The position numbers and the translations under genes were made by a program. DNA of 64,000 bases, taken from positions 4,588,001 through 4,652,000 of the forward strand of contig NZ_JAJHIZ010000003.1 of assembly GCF_021538615.1 (NCBI RefSeq), written 5' to 3'. Below are positions 1-9,099 of the stretch, one piece after another (the first letter of the stretch is position 1; the number at the start of each line of letters is the position of its first letter). The notes under the pieces are model-generated. The model was not told the origin of the DNA, did not search any database, and worked only from the letters and a program-made list of their open reading frames with translations. Source of the DNA: Niabella agricola (GTDB lineage Bacteria > Bacteroidota > Bacteroidia > Chitinophagales > Chitinophagaceae).

Positions 1-175
1 TAAAATGAAGGTGATGAATAGCCATACAGGTTTGCAAAACATAATCGAATTTCAGGTTTAGTAGCGTAATAGATCAGGTCCGGGTTAGAGAACGGATCCT
101 GACGGAGGTTATTCTTTGTTTAACGTACCGTTACCCGAAAGATTGTCTGCTCAATCGTTAAAGTTGGCTTAATTT

Positions 176-407
176 GAGGGAGAAAGAATCGAGATTTGAG
201 ATTTGAGAATCAGGAACGGGCGTTCAGCGTTTGGCGTTTAGCGTTCAGAGACACGGAATTCAGATTTCCCGATTTTGCATTTCAGTGTTGAGCATAAGAC
301 CGGAATGATGAATCCCCGTATGCCCCACGCTTGCATCTGGGCCCCAATCCCGGACCTCGATTCTGATTCTCAAATCTCAATTCTCGAATCTCTCTCTACT
401 ACCTCCC
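176..407. repeat. MITE-like inverted repeat of the GATTTGAGA family
   Basis: No gene is visible in positions 1-409. The block holds two inverted arms. A perfect 16-bp match, GAGATTTGAGAATCAG, lies at 198-213 and its reverse complement lies at 363-378. Similarity continues imperfectly outward on both sides, with GAGGGAGAAAGAATCGAG on the left and the reverse complement of the CTCGAATCTCTCTC region on the right. The roughly 150-bp centre contains the related words CGTTCAGCGTTTGGCG and TTTAGCGTTCAG. It looks like a small non-coding repeat element just past the sucC terminator. No transposase or target duplication is visible. Confidence 0.55.
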
Positions 408-409
408 AT

Positions 410-438
410 AAAAAAACGGTCACTTCTAAAAGTAACCG
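410..438 (-). terminator. Rho-independent terminator of sucC
   Basis: On the minus strand, CGGTTACTT and AAGTGACCG form a 9-bp stem with one mismatch around a TTAG loop (417-438). A run of seven T follows at 416-410. It lies 28 bases past the sucC stop codon. Confidence 0.8.
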
Positions 439-465
439 CTCTCATTAATTGTAAATAAAATCAAA

Positions 466-1677
466 CTATGCTACGGCCTTTTTCACAAGGTCTGCTGCTT
501 CACTCAACAAGATGGCGGATTGTACCTTCAGTCCGCTCTCATCAATGAGCTTTTTTGCTTCTTCTGCATTGGTGCCTTGTAAACGCACAATGATCGGAAT
601 GTTAATATTTCCCAGGTTCTTGTAGGCATCGATAACGCCGGCAGCCACACGGTCGCAACGCACAATGCCTCCAAAAATATTGATCAGGATCGCTTTTACC
701 GCGGGGTCTTTCATAATGATTTTAAAACCGGCTTCTACGGTTTGGGCATTTGCGGTACCGCCCACATCCAGGAAGTTGGCGGGCTCACCACCGCTCAGTT
801 TGATCATATCCATAGTGGCCATGGCCAAACCGGCGCCGTTTACCATGCAACCTACGTTGCCATCCAGTTTTACGAAGTTCAGGTTGTATTTTCCGGCTTC
901 AACTTCTGTGGGATCTTCTTCGGTGATATCTCTCAGCGAAGCCAGGTCTGCATGACGCATCATGGCATTATCATCCAGGTTCATCTTACAATCAACAGCG
1001 ATGATTTTATCATCGGCGGCTTTAAACAGCGGATTGATCTCCAGCATGCTGCAATCCAGTCCAACGTATGCGTCGTACAGGTTGGTTACAAACTTTACAC
1101 AGTTTTTAAAAGCAGCACCGGTCAGCCCCAGGTTAAAGGCAATTTTGCGTGCCTGGAATCCCAGTAAACGGCCGGAGGGATGTACCCATTCTTTAAAGAT
1201 CTTTTCAGGAGTTTCATGTGCTACATCTTCAATGCTCATACCGCCTTCCGTACTGTACATGATCACATTCTGCCCTTTGCTCCGGTCCAGGAGAATGGAC
1301 AGGTAAAACTCCTGTCTTTCAGAAGGGCCATCATAGTACATGTCCTGTCCTACAAAAATTTTGTTGACCACTTTCCCGGCAGGTCCGGTTTGAACCGTTA
1401 CCAGGGTTCCGCCCAGGATGCCTTTTGCATATTCCTCCACGTCTTCCAGGGATTTGGCCACTTTAACTCCATTGATACCGGTTTCTTTAATGGTGCCTTT
1501 CCCGCGTCCGCCGGCGTGGATCTGTGCTTTAACCACCGCAAATTTGCTGCCGGTATCGGTTTTAATCTTCCGGTATGCTTCTTCAGCCTCCTGTACGGAG
1601 CTGCATGCATAACCTTCCTGTACGGGAACGTTGTATTTTTTTAATAATTCCTTGGCCTGATATTCGTGAAGATTCAT
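466..1677 (-). CDS. sucC: Succinate-CoA ligase (ADP-forming) subunit beta
   Basis: Beta subunit of succinyl-CoA synthetase, the TCA-cycle enzyme that makes succinate and ATP (or GTP) from succinyl-CoA in the cytosol. The protein has 403 residues and begins MNLHEYQAKELLKKY, the family's canonical N-terminus. An ATP-grasp fold follows with the glycine-rich GGRGKG segment, and the C-terminal CoA-ligase part carries NIFGGIVRCD. The reading frame stays open 42 codons further upstream, but that part has no family resemblance, so the ATG at 1677 is chosen. It stands alone; sucD is not in the window. A possible -7 box TATCTTCG lies on the minus strand at 1794-1787, which would give a leader of about 105 bases. 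Confidence 0.97.
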   Translation of the reverse strand: MNLHEYQAKELLKKYNVPVQEGYACSSVQEAEEAYRKIKTDTGSKFAVVKAQIHAGGRGKGTIKETGINGVKVAKSLEDVEEYAKGILGGTLVTVQTGPAGKVVNKIFVGQDMYYDGPSERQEFYLSILLDRSKGQNVIMYSTEGGMSIEDVAHETPEKIFKEWVHPSGRLLGFQARKIAFNLGLTGAAFKNCVKFVTNLYDAYVGLDCSMLEINPLFKAADDKIIAVDCKMNLDDNAMMRHADLASLRDITEEDPTEVEAGKYNLNFVKLDGNVGCMVNGAGLAMATMDMIKLSGGEPANFLDVGGTANAQTVEAGFKIIMKDPAVKAILINIFGGIVRCDRVAAGVIDAYKNLGNINIPIIVRLQGTNAEEAKKLIDESGLKVQSAILLSEAADLVKKAVA

Positions 1678-2058
1678 CTGTAAATAATTTTTTTGTTTAT
1701 GGATGATCGTATGATAATATGCCCCTCCGTCTTCATGCCGGAATGATGAAGTCGTTAGGACCCATTTCATTAAAAGAACTTTGGCACGAAGATAAGGATT
1801 CAACGGAAACGGGCATCATTCAAATTTTCAGCATGCCGTATCGGCCCGTATTTGATTTCCGGGGGGGCGCCGGCAAGGATGCCACGGGTGGATAAAGTTG
1901 ATCTTTGGGCTATTGCAACCTCCGGAAGATTGGCACGTCTCCTATAAAACCGTATCTTTAATACGCACCCCGAAGCAGCGATAACTGATATAGATAACGC
2001 TGCTCTGCTGACAAAGCGGAGTTCCGGGAGCATATCGTTAACAAAATAGAAGAGAGCA
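1678..2058. other. Intergenic region between divergent genes
   Basis: About 380 bases separate sucC (minus) from the exported coiled-coil gene (plus). Apart from the possible TATCTTCG promoter box for sucC near 1790 I see no coding or RNA feature. A minus-strand open frame running through 2195 overlaps the next gene and looks non-coding. Confidence 0.5.
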
Positions 2059-2517
2059 ATGAAAAAAAACACACCTGGGCTGCTTTTAATGCTGGCCCTA
2101 TTGCTGACAGCCACCACATTTACACAGGCACAATCCGTTTCCGCAGATTCCATTAAAACCTTAAAACTGCACAAGGAGATCCTGAAACAAACCACGGAGC
2201 TGAATAAGCAGAAACTAAACCTGGCGGACTATCAGAACAAACTGGTAAAACTCCAGACCGATCTTGAGAAGGCGAACAAGGACGCCGCAAAATCGGCAGC
2301 AGAGAGTAAAGACTATGCCCAGAAAATGGCAAAGAACCCAGGGGATGAAAAGCTGGCCCGGAAGGCAAAAAAAGCGGCTAAAAACTCTTCGTCCAGTCAC
2401 AATAAAGCAGAAAAACTGACCTCCAGTGTTGTCAGTATGCAACGGAACATTACAAAGACCAGCGATAAGATAACGGACCTCGAAAAAAAGATCGCCACCC
2501 TGCGCGGCAAGGGCTAG
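2059..2517 (+). CDS. Exported small coiled-coil protein
   Basis: Function unknown. The 152-residue product starts with a clear Sec signal peptide (LLLMLALLLTATTFTQAQ, cleaved about residue 25). The mature part is almost entirely charged heptad-like helix rich in Lys, Ala, Asp and Glu, with no Cys, so a periplasmic coiled coil is likely. It ends in LEKKIATLRGKG. Small Lys/Ala-rich exported proteins of this type are common in Bacteroidota and usually remain hypothetical. It is monocistronic: the next gene has its own promoter about 100 bases downstream. Confidence 0.8.
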   Translation: MKKNTPGLLLMLALLLTATTFTQAQSVSADSIKTLKLHKEILKQTTELNKQKLNLADYQNKLVKLQTDLEKANKDAAKSAAESKDYAQKMAKNPGDEKLARKAKKAAKNSSSSHNKAEKLTSSVVSMQRNITKTSDKITDLEKKIATLRGKG

Positions 2518-2619
2518 TGCTTCAGCAGGCTGTAAATACAGCTAAGGGTTTGAATGTTAAGAGTTTTAAAAGAAACACGGGATTCTTACGAGGCGCGTGC
2601 GTGTAGCTGTTAGTTTCAT

Positions 2620-2627
2620 TATATTTG
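2620..2627 (+). promoter_or_regulatory. -7 promoter box TATATTTG for the PNP operon
   Basis: An exact match to the Bacteroidota -7 consensus TAnnTTTG, 21 bases before the ATG at 2649. No good -33 TTTG is seen at 19-bp spacing. Its position shows that the TTG-initiated extension from 2625 lies inside the promoter. Confidence 0.6.
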
Positions 2628-2648
2628 CCCACACTTAATGCAGGATTT

Positions 2649-3473
2649 ATGTCAGAATCAATTGTGGAGCAGGTACAGGAAACTGTTGCCTTTTTAAAGG
2701 CACAATACCCGGTGGCCCCGGAGGTAGGGATCGTGCTGGGCAGCGGACTTGGAAATTTTGCTGCGGCTATTACTGTGGAAAAAGAAGTGCCTTATACGGA
2801 CATTCCTAATTTTCCCGTTTCAACAGTAAAAGGGCACTCCGGTAAATTGATCTTCGGCACGCTTGCAGGGAAGAAAGTAGTGGCCATGGCCGGCCGGTTT
2901 CATTTTTATGAAGGGTATACGCCCCAGGAAGTTGTTTTCCCTGTTCGTGTAATGAAGCTGCTGGGCATACGGCAGCTGCTGCTGAGCAATGCTGCAGGCG
3001 GTGTGAATCCGGGTTTTTCGGTGGGTGATATTATGATCATTACCGATCATATCAGTTTTGGCACCCCCAATCCACTGGTGGGAAAAAATATCGAAGAATG
3101 GGGTACGCGTTTTCCGGATATGAGCGAACCTTATAAAAAAAGCCTTATTGCAAGGGCAAAAGAAATCTGCGGGGAAGCTGGTATTTCCGTCAGGGAGGGG
3201 GTTTACTACGCGGTTACCGGTCCAACATTCGAAACACGTGCCGAATACAAAATGATCCATACACTGGGGGCAGATGCGGTGGGAATGAGCACGGTTCAGG
3301 AAACCATCGTAGCCAACCATATGGGACTGGAGGTTTTTGCCGTAAGCATTATTACCGATCTGGGTATCCGCGAGGAGGAAAATGTGATCACGCATGAGGA
3401 GGTACTGGAAGCAGCCAGGGCGGCGGAGCCCAAACTGGCTCATTTATTTACGGAAATGGTGGCCCGCGCATAA
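2649..3473 (+). CDS. punA: Purine nucleoside phosphorylase (PNP-I, trimeric type)
   Basis: Catalyses phosphorolysis of (deoxy)guanosine and inosine to free base and (deoxy)ribose-1-phosphate in purine salvage. The protein has 274 residues. Visible family features are the phosphate loop GSGLGNFA near the N-terminus, the NAAGGVNPGF segment, the purine-pocket region GPTFETRAEYK and the VGMSTVQETIVA segment. The length is typical for the PNP-I/MTAP family. The ATG at 2649 is chosen over the TTG at 2625 because the latter overlaps the -7 box. The porin gene follows after 9 bases, so the two are probably cotranscribed, although no functional link is evident. MTAP-like specificity is possible but less likely. 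Confidence 0.93.
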   Translation: MSESIVEQVQETVAFLKAQYPVAPEVGIVLGSGLGNFAAAITVEKEVPYTDIPNFPVSTVKGHSGKLIFGTLAGKKVVAMAGRFHFYEGYTPQEVVFPVRVMKLLGIRQLLLSNAAGGVNPGFSVGDIMIITDHISFGTPNPLVGKNIEEWGTRFPDMSEPYKKSLIARAKEICGEAGISVREGVYYAVTGPTFETRAEYKMIHTLGADAVGMSTVQETIVANHMGLEVFAVSIITDLGIREEENVITHEEVLEAARAAEPKLAHLFTEMVARA

Positions 3474-3482
3474 ATTCAATAA

Positions 3483-5534
3483 ATGAAGTTCTATTTTCTT
3501 TTGTTTCTTATCGTGACGGGAATCTACGCACAGGCGCAGGATCCATTGGGCGGTATTGGCAACCGGTTCCGGGGAATCAAAAATGCAGGGTCTGGTAACG
3601 ACAGCCTGGCCCGGAGAAATAAATACGAAGATTCCGTGACCATTACTTACCGCTATCTGGATACCCTGCGGGCATATAAGATGGATTCTTCGATCAATGA
3701 TTTTACAAAGTATTATCCCATTCCGGCTGAATATAATTACCTTGGGAACTTTGGGAATGCGGCACAGTCCTATATCTTTAAGCCAAGAATGCAGGCTGGC
3801 TGGGACCCCGGCTTTCATGCTTTTGATATTTACAAATATACCGTTGAGAAAGCCCGGTTCTTTACGGCTACCCGGCCTTATTCAGAGCTGAACTACCTGT
3901 TGGGAACCCGTTCCGAGCAATTCATCGAGCTGATGCATACGCAAAACATCCGCCCCAACTGGAACGTGCATTTTTCGTATCGCCTCGTAAACTCACCGGG
4001 GATATTCCAAAACCAAAAATCCGCCCACAACAGCTACTACGTTACCAACTGGGTACAGTCTACCAATAAGCGCTATAACAACTACTTTATTCTTGCCGCC
4101 AATAAACTTCAGAACACGGAAAGCGGAGGTATTGTAAACAGCAGTTACATCGACAGCGTAGATTATGCCCGAAGAGACTACATCCCCGTTCGGCTGGGGG
4201 GCAGCACCCGCTATTCTGCGGATTTTTTCAACACTAATATCAGCACCGGTAACCGGTATGCCGATTTCAATGTGCTCATGCGCCAGCAATATGACCTGGG
4301 CAGGAAAGATTCGCTGGTGACAGACAGTTCTGTGGTGCCATTGTTTTTTCCGCGGATACGTTTAGAGCATACGATCCGGTACAGCAAATATACCTTCGAG
4401 TTTACGGATGCCGCTCCGGATGTGGCATATTACCAGACATATTATGCATTGTCGGGGGGGAGCGCGAACAACGGTTTTTTAAAGCGTGACGACTGGAAGG
4501 AAATGGTAAATGATTTTTCCATTTACACGTTTCCGGATTCCAAGAATACCCAGCAATTTATAAAACTGGGCGCTGCCGTTCAGAACCTGTCGGGGGTGTT
4601 TGATACCTTACAACGTGAAAGCCCGCTGGAGCTGATCCGTGACCGTGAGAAAAAGAATTTTTATAACATTTTCGGGCACGGAGAATACCGCAATCGAACC
4701 AAGAACCAGAAATGGGATATGATGCTCAATGGAAAGCTTTATTTTACAGGCATGAACGCCGGTGATTATGAAGCCGGAGCCAGCATCCAGAGCCTGCTGG
4801 GGAAAAAGATCGGTAGCCTGATGCTGGGCGCCCAAAACGTGAACCGGACGCCTTCCTTCATCATGCAGAACCCCATCAGCAGTTTTTACCTGATGCAGGG
4901 CGGCAACCCGGGTTTGAAAAAAGAGAACATCACTCATTTGTATGCCAGCATTTATCAGCCCCTGATCAAACTGGGTCTTGTGGGGCATTATTACCTGATG
5001 ACTAATTATACCTACTACACCGATTATTATAAGGTGAACCAATACAATTCCCTGTTTAATATATTGCAGATCGGGGTCAATAAAGTGTTTGAAGCCGGTA
5101 AAACCAAGCAGTGGAAATGGCGTACCGAAGTGTATTTTCAACAGGTAGTAGGGGGGGCGCCCCTGCATATTCCCACGATCTATACGCGGAACCGGATCGG
5201 CTATGAAGGGAAACTGGGGTATCCCCGGTTGAATATCGCCATGGGACTGGAGGCAAAATACCGTACCAACTACAAGGGCGATGGCTATTCGCCGGTGCTG
5301 GGGCAATTCTTTTACCAGGATGACCAGACCGTGCAATACAAATTACCCAATATTGCAGCTTACCTGAATTTTCGCATCAATTCCTTCAAGGCATTTGTAC
5401 GGGCAGAGAATCTGAATACCTTCCGCAATCTTGATGGCAGCTGGGGTTTTACCAATAATAATTTCGCAGCAACAGATTATCCATACCCCGGACTGCTGAT
5501 CCGCCTGGGCGTTTTCTGGGGATTTGTGAATTAA
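3483..5534 (+). CDS. Putative outer-membrane porin (Porin_10 family)
   Basis: 683 residues with a signal peptide (cleaved after YAQAQ, about residue 19). It then shows the aromatic, alternating pattern of an outer-membrane beta-barrel throughout. It resembles the Bacteroidota putative-porin family (Pfam Porin_10): WDPGFHAFDIYKY, the FFTATRPYSELNYLLGT segment and RPNWNVHFSYR are typical. It ends in a terminal beta-strand-like LLIRLGVFWGFVN. The transported substrate cannot be told from sequence. It sits 9 bases after the PNP stop, suggesting a shared transcript. Confidence 0.85.
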   Translation: MKFYFLLFLIVTGIYAQAQDPLGGIGNRFRGIKNAGSGNDSLARRNKYEDSVTITYRYLDTLRAYKMDSSINDFTKYYPIPAEYNYLGNFGNAAQSYIFKPRMQAGWDPGFHAFDIYKYTVEKARFFTATRPYSELNYLLGTRSEQFIELMHTQNIRPNWNVHFSYRLVNSPGIFQNQKSAHNSYYVTNWVQSTNKRYNNYFILAANKLQNTESGGIVNSSYIDSVDYARRDYIPVRLGGSTRYSADFFNTNISTGNRYADFNVLMRQQYDLGRKDSLVTDSSVVPLFFPRIRLEHTIRYSKYTFEFTDAAPDVAYYQTYYALSGGSANNGFLKRDDWKEMVNDFSIYTFPDSKNTQQFIKLGAAVQNLSGVFDTLQRESPLELIRDREKKNFYNIFGHGEYRNRTKNQKWDMMLNGKLYFTGMNAGDYEAGASIQSLLGKKIGSLMLGAQNVNRTPSFIMQNPISSFYLMQGGNPGLKKENITHLYASIYQPLIKLGLVGHYYLMTNYTYYTDYYKVNQYNSLFNILQIGVNKVFEAGKTKQWKWRTEVYFQQVVGGAPLHIPTIYTRNRIGYEGKLGYPRLNIAMGLEAKYRTNYKGDGYSPVLGQFFYQDDQTVQYKLPNIAAYLNFRINSFKAFVRAENLNTFRNLDGSWGFTNNNFAATDYPYPGLLIRLGVFWGFVN

Positions 5535-5621
5535 GACCTGATGGATTGAACAAGGACGCATACAACCTGTTCAAAGCCAGTACAGTCTTATAAGGGCAGG
5601 TTTATTTAAAACAGATTATAT

Positions 5622-5975
5622 ATGAAAACAATGGGATCGCTGCTCCTTGCTATGGTTATGTTACTGACAGCCTATGGAGCCGGGGCGCAAACAAAGACCG
5701 AAAAGATCGCCGTTTCCGGCAATTGCGGTATGTGCAAAAAAACGATTGAAAAAGCTGCGAAGACGGCCGGGGCACGCGAGGCTGTTTGGGATATTCCCTC
5801 AAAAACGCTCGATGTAAAATACAATGCAAAAAATACCAGCAGCAGCAAAATTCAGCAGGCCGTGGCCGATGCCGGGTACGATACCCAGGAGATCAGGGGC
5901 AGCGACGCGGCCTACGAGAAGCTACATGCCTGTTGCCGGTATGAACGTACCAAAACGTATGCGGCTAAGCCGTAA
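5622..5975 (+). CDS. Periplasmic heavy-metal-associated (HMA) protein
   Basis: 117 residues with a signal peptide (to about residue 23, GAGAQ). One HMA ferredoxin-like domain follows, carrying the metal motif GNCGMC with C35 and C38. Near the C-terminus is a second cysteine pair, HACCRY (C104, C105), that recurs in Bacteroidota relatives. It probably binds Cu(I) or a similar soft metal in the periplasm. It is followed after 18 bases by a TlpA-like thioredoxin and then a PepSY protein, which fits a small metal or redox group. A degenerate relative of the same HMA domain occurs in the DUF3347 gene at 25742-26572. Confidence 0.85.
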   Translation: MKTMGSLLLAMVMLLTAYGAGAQTKTEKIAVSGNCGMCKKTIEKAAKTAGAREAVWDIPSKTLDVKYNAKNTSSSKIQQAVADAGYDTQEIRGSDAAYEKLHACCRYERTKTYAAKP

Positions 5976-5993
5976 TAGCCCCATTGTTATCCG

Positions 5994-6503
5994 ATGGCAA
6001 AACGGGTCGTCTGCATAGGACTGTTGTTGCTACTGGTGATGGTCGCCATGGCCCAAACGATGGTTGCTCCAACGCCGGCAATTCATTTTACATTAAACAG
6101 CCGGCAGGGAACGCCGGTTTCATTAAACGATTATAGGGGAAAAACCGTGCTCGTGGTTTTTTGGGCGTCCTGGTGTGTACCCTGCAGGGTGGAGAACCGC
6201 AAGCTGGTACAGCGGTACCCACGGTTAAAAGCGCTGCCTTTTGAAATCATCAGTATTTCAGTGGATACCGACCGTGAAAAATGGGAGCGTGCGATTGCTG
6301 CAGACAAAATGGGCTGGCCGCAGCTGATCGATACAATGGATGAAGAAAAAAGGGTGGCCCGCAGGTGGAATGCAAGTGCCCTGCCCGCCTCGTTCCTGGT
6401 AGATCCACAGGGAACTATTCGCGCGGTGGATGCAGCAGCGCTTCCGCTGGCTGATCCCCGGGGATTCCGGAGTCTTCTTAAAAAACTGGCCGGTATGGAA
6501 TAA
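5994..6503 (+). CDS. TlpA-like periplasmic thioredoxin-fold protein
   Basis: 169 residues with an N-terminal signal or anchor segment (LLLLLVMVAMAQ). An AhpC/TSA-Redoxin thioredoxin fold follows. The active-site motif is WCVPC (C61, C64), preceded by VLVVFWAS, and the cis-proline segment is ALPASFLVD. The family acts as extracytoplasmic thiol-disulfide reductants, often serving metalloprotein or cytochrome maturation. Its position directly after a Cys-rich HMA protein suggests it keeps metal-binding cysteines reduced, which is inference. Its 3' end holds the promoter region of the next gene. Confidence 0.85.
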   Translation: MAKRVVCIGLLLLLVMVAMAQTMVAPTPAIHFTLNSRQGTPVSLNDYRGKTVLVVFWASWCVPCRVENRKLVQRYPRLKALPFEIISISVDTDREKWERAIAADKMGWPQLIDTMDEEKRVARRWNASALPASFLVDPQGTIRAVDAAALPLADPRGFRSLLKKLAGME

Positions 6504-6559
6504 ACGAGCGCTGTGTAAAAAAATTCCCGATTTCGTAAATGCCGTAGAATTACCCCCGA

Positions 6560-6567
6560 TAATTTTG
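6560..6567 (+). promoter_or_regulatory. -7 promoter box TAATTTTG for the PepSY gene
   Basis: An exact TAnnTTTG match that ends 6 bases before the ATG at 6574, so the transcript would have almost no leader. No TTTG at the ideal -33 spacing; TTTC occurs at 6531-6534. Confidence 0.5.
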
Positions 6568-6573
6568 CGGCTT

Positions 6574-7752
6574 ATGCAACGGGGAAAATTCAGGAAATTC
6601 TTTAACGACATCCATCTCTGGCTTGGACTGGCCAGCGGAATCGTACTTTTTTTGGTATGCCTTTCGGGTACCATTTATACGTTCCGCACTGAAATAGAAG
6701 AGCGTGTTAATAAAGACGTATATTTTGTAAACTATAGAGCGGGCATGCAGGCACAGCCGTTAACCGCGCTGGTCGCCATTGTTGAAAAAGTACAGGGAAG
6801 CCCGGTTGCCGGTGTTACCATTCCTGGTCAGCCGGAAAAAGCCTGGTCCTTCTCCCTGAAGCCTAAGGGCAAGGAAAAGGGAAGGGGAAAAACGGTATTG
6901 GTAAACCCCTATACCGGTACCATTACAGGCGATACGGAAACCGGAAGCAGCAGGTTTTTTATGATTATGATGAAACTGCACCGCTGGCTCCTGATGGAGC
7001 AGTCAACCGGGCGCGTCGTGGTAGGTGTTGCCACCCTCATTTTTGTGGTGCTCCTGCTTTCGGGGATCATTTTATGGCTGCCCCGGCGGCTGCGTTACTG
7101 GAGGCAGGGTTTTGTAATCCTGTTTTCCGGAAAATGGAAACGCATCAATCATGACCTGCACAATGTACTGGGATTTTATTCCTTTATTTTTTTACTGATC
7201 ATGTCGCTTACCGGTTTGTGCTGGTCGTTTGACTGGTACAAAAAGGGCGCTTCATCCGTACTGGGTGCAGAAGTATTTGGCGGAAAGAAAGAAAAGCCGC
7301 TTCAATCGATGGCTTCGGGGGCTGCAATGCTTTCTGCCGATGAAGTATTAAAAGTGGCCGGCAGCCAGCTTAGCTATGCCGGCACCACACGTTTGAGTTT
7401 CCCGGCAGACAGTTCAGGTGCCTTCAGTGTTTCAAAAAATAATGCCGCTTCCTGGAATAGTGCGGCAACGGACCGGGTTATGATCGACGCTTACAGCGGT
7501 GCGGTGCTGAAAAAAGAGCTTTTCGCCTCCAAAACAACGGGACAGAAAATAGCGGCCAGTATCCGGCCGATACATACCGGTGAGATCTATGGACTTTTTT
7601 CAAAGATCATTTATTGTATCTGCTGTTTGATTGCCACCAGTTTGCCGGTAACCGGCACCATTATCTGGCTGAACAAACTGAAAAAGAAAAAGCCCGGGAG
7701 CAGGCCCGTAAAACTGAAGGCAAAAGCACAGCCGGTAGCGGCTGCGGTTTGA
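6574..7752 (+). CDS. PepSY-associated TM domain protein (PiuB-like)
   Basis: 392 residues. It begins MQRGKFRKFFNDIHLWLGL, the typical start of the PepSY_TM (PiuB, COG3182) family. Four membrane segments are visible: at the N-terminus (GIVLFLVCLSGTIYTF), in the middle (VVVGVATLIFVVLLLSGIILWL), then FIFLLIMSLTGL, and near the C-terminus (IIYCICCLIATSLPVTGTII). PepSY-like extracytoplasmic regions lie between them. Such proteins are often iron-regulated inner-membrane proteins linked to siderophore or metal uptake. The frame is open further upstream, but the N-terminal match and the promoter box at 6560 support the ATG at 6574. Confidence 0.88.
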   Translation: MQRGKFRKFFNDIHLWLGLASGIVLFLVCLSGTIYTFRTEIEERVNKDVYFVNYRAGMQAQPLTALVAIVEKVQGSPVAGVTIPGQPEKAWSFSLKPKGKEKGRGKTVLVNPYTGTITGDTETGSSRFFMIMMKLHRWLLMEQSTGRVVVGVATLIFVVLLLSGIILWLPRRLRYWRQGFVILFSGKWKRINHDLHNVLGFYSFIFLLIMSLTGLCWSFDWYKKGASSVLGAEVFGGKKEKPLQSMASGAAMLSADEVLKVAGSQLSYAGTTRLSFPADSSGAFSVSKNNAASWNSAATDRVMIDAYSGAVLKKELFASKTTGQKIAASIRPIHTGEIYGLFSKIIYCICCLIATSLPVTGTIIWLNKLKKKKPGSRPVKLKAKAQPVAAAV

Positions 7753-8005
7753 AAATTTGAAACTGTGGAGATGCGAGCATGTGCATGCCAGGAAGCAGGG
7801 CTTAAACATGGTGTACTGCTTTGAGACCGGTTCTTGTTTTGAATTCTGGTTCTCTTGCGGCTGCTGTTTAAGTATTTAGCACTTTACTGCTGGCTTCCGG
7901 CAACGATTCCGTAATTATTGGATGAGCGGCGACGCAGAGCGGCGTTTACCATTATTAATTTCTTATCTTCATCCCTGAAAAGGATTTATAAAAAAGGGGG
8001 TAGGG
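7753..8005 (+). other. Intergenic region with a repeat-like word
   Basis: 253 bases without a gene. The first 35 bases carry GAAAATTTGAAACTGTGGAG and then ATGCGAGCATGTG, which look like a degenerate copy of the AATTTGAAAATTTG-type words at 29859-29925. A possible -7 box TATCTTCA lies at 7963-7970, ahead of the LacI gene. Confidence 0.4.
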
Positions 8006-9025
8006 ATGAATACGGAACCGATCAATTTAAAAAAACTGGCTTCTCTTTTACATCTTTCTATAAGCACTGTTTCAAAAGCGCTGCGCGACAGTCATGAGAT
8101 CAGTGCCGATACAAAAAAACGGGTAATGGATCTGGCCCGTGAGTTGAATTATGAACCCAATCCTTATGCCGGCAGCCTGCGGAAGTTTAAAAGCAAAACG
8201 ATCGCGGTCATTGTGCCCGACATTATCAATAACTTTTTCATTTTTGCCATCAAGGGGATACAGGAAACGGCGCATGCCCGCGGGTATCATGTGCTGATCT
8301 ATATTACCAATGAAAACCCGGAATATGAAAAGGACGTGGTGCGGCATATGACCAATGGCCGGGTAGATGGAGTGGTGATCTCGCTTACAAGTCCGATTGA
8401 TGATACCGAACACTTACTGGCCCTGCAGGAAAAAGGACTGCCGCTTGTATTTTTCGACCGGGTGGCTGACGGATTTAGCAACAGCAGCATTATTGCTACC
8501 AATAATTATGAAAGTGCCTATAATGGTACCCGTTACCTGATAGAGCAGGGCTGTAAACGCATTGCCCATTGCCAGGTTTCTGACAAAATTTCCATTGGCA
8601 TTGACCGGTTGCAGGGGTACAAAAAGGCCCTGGAAGATGCAGGAATTGCGGTACGCCCGGAATGGATTCTCACCAGCCGGAAGGATTACGCACATGATAC
8701 CACACTGATTGAACAGACCCTCCTGCAGAAAAACGCGCCGGACGCCTTATTTACCTCTGTGGAAACTCACGCGCTAATCGCTTATGATATTTGCCGGAAG
8801 CACCGGATTGATATGCCGGGGAAGCTGAAATTACTGAGTTTTAGCAATATGCCTACGGCACACTTGCTGAAGCCTTCGCTGTCTACGATTACCCAGCCGG
8901 CTTTTGAAATAGGGCAGGCGGCTGTACAACAACTGATCCTCGCCCTCGAAAAACCCGCCCGGTATGTTCCGGAACGTATCAATATGGATTCGGTGCTGGT
9001 AAAGCGGGAAACCACCGGAAAATAA
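8006..9025 (+). CDS. LacI family transcriptional regulator
   Basis: 339 residues. The N-terminal LacI helix-turn-helix includes LKKLASLLHLSISTVSKALR with the hinge ELNYEPNPYAGSLR. A periplasmic-binding-protein-like effector domain follows, starting at KTIAVIVPDIINNFF. Family members repress carbohydrate-use operons and respond to a sugar ligand. The target is unknown: no glycoside gene is adjacent, and the nearest sugar enzyme is the GH29 gene 32 kb away. An AraC gene lies 75 bases downstream on the same strand. Confidence 0.93.
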   Translation: MNTEPINLKKLASLLHLSISTVSKALRDSHEISADTKKRVMDLARELNYEPNPYAGSLRKFKSKTIAVIVPDIINNFFIFAIKGIQETAHARGYHVLIYITNENPEYEKDVVRHMTNGRVDGVVISLTSPIDDTEHLLALQEKGLPLVFFDRVADGFSNSSIIATNNYESAYNGTRYLIEQGCKRIAHCQVSDKISIGIDRLQGYKKALEDAGIAVRPEWILTSRKDYAHDTTLIEQTLLQKNAPDALFTSVETHALIAYDICRKHRIDMPGKLKLLSFSNMPTAHLLKPSLSTITQPAFEIGQAAVQQLILALEKPARYVPERINMDSVLVKRETTGK

Positions 9026-9087
9026 ACTATCGGTAAAAAGTACCATAAATACCCCTTTTTGGTCCGGGCCGCGGGAAAACCGTTCTG

Positions 9088-9095
9088 TACCTTTG
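9088..9095 (+). promoter_or_regulatory. -7 promoter box TACCTTTG for the AraC gene
   Basis: An exact TAnnTTTG match that ends 4 bases before the first possible GTG start at 9100. The box overlaps an imperfect inverted repeat, CTTTGCA (9091-9097) facing TGCAAAAG, which could be an operator. Confidence 0.5.
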
Positions 9096-9099
9096 CATC

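Noticed and set aside
1678..1803. 42-codon N-terminal extension of sucC
   Set aside because: No similarity to the family; the canonical MNLHEYQAKELL start is at 1677.
1800..2195. 131-codon minus-strand open frame
   Set aside because: It overlaps the signal-peptide gene at 2059-2517 antisense, has no family resemblance and no promoter.
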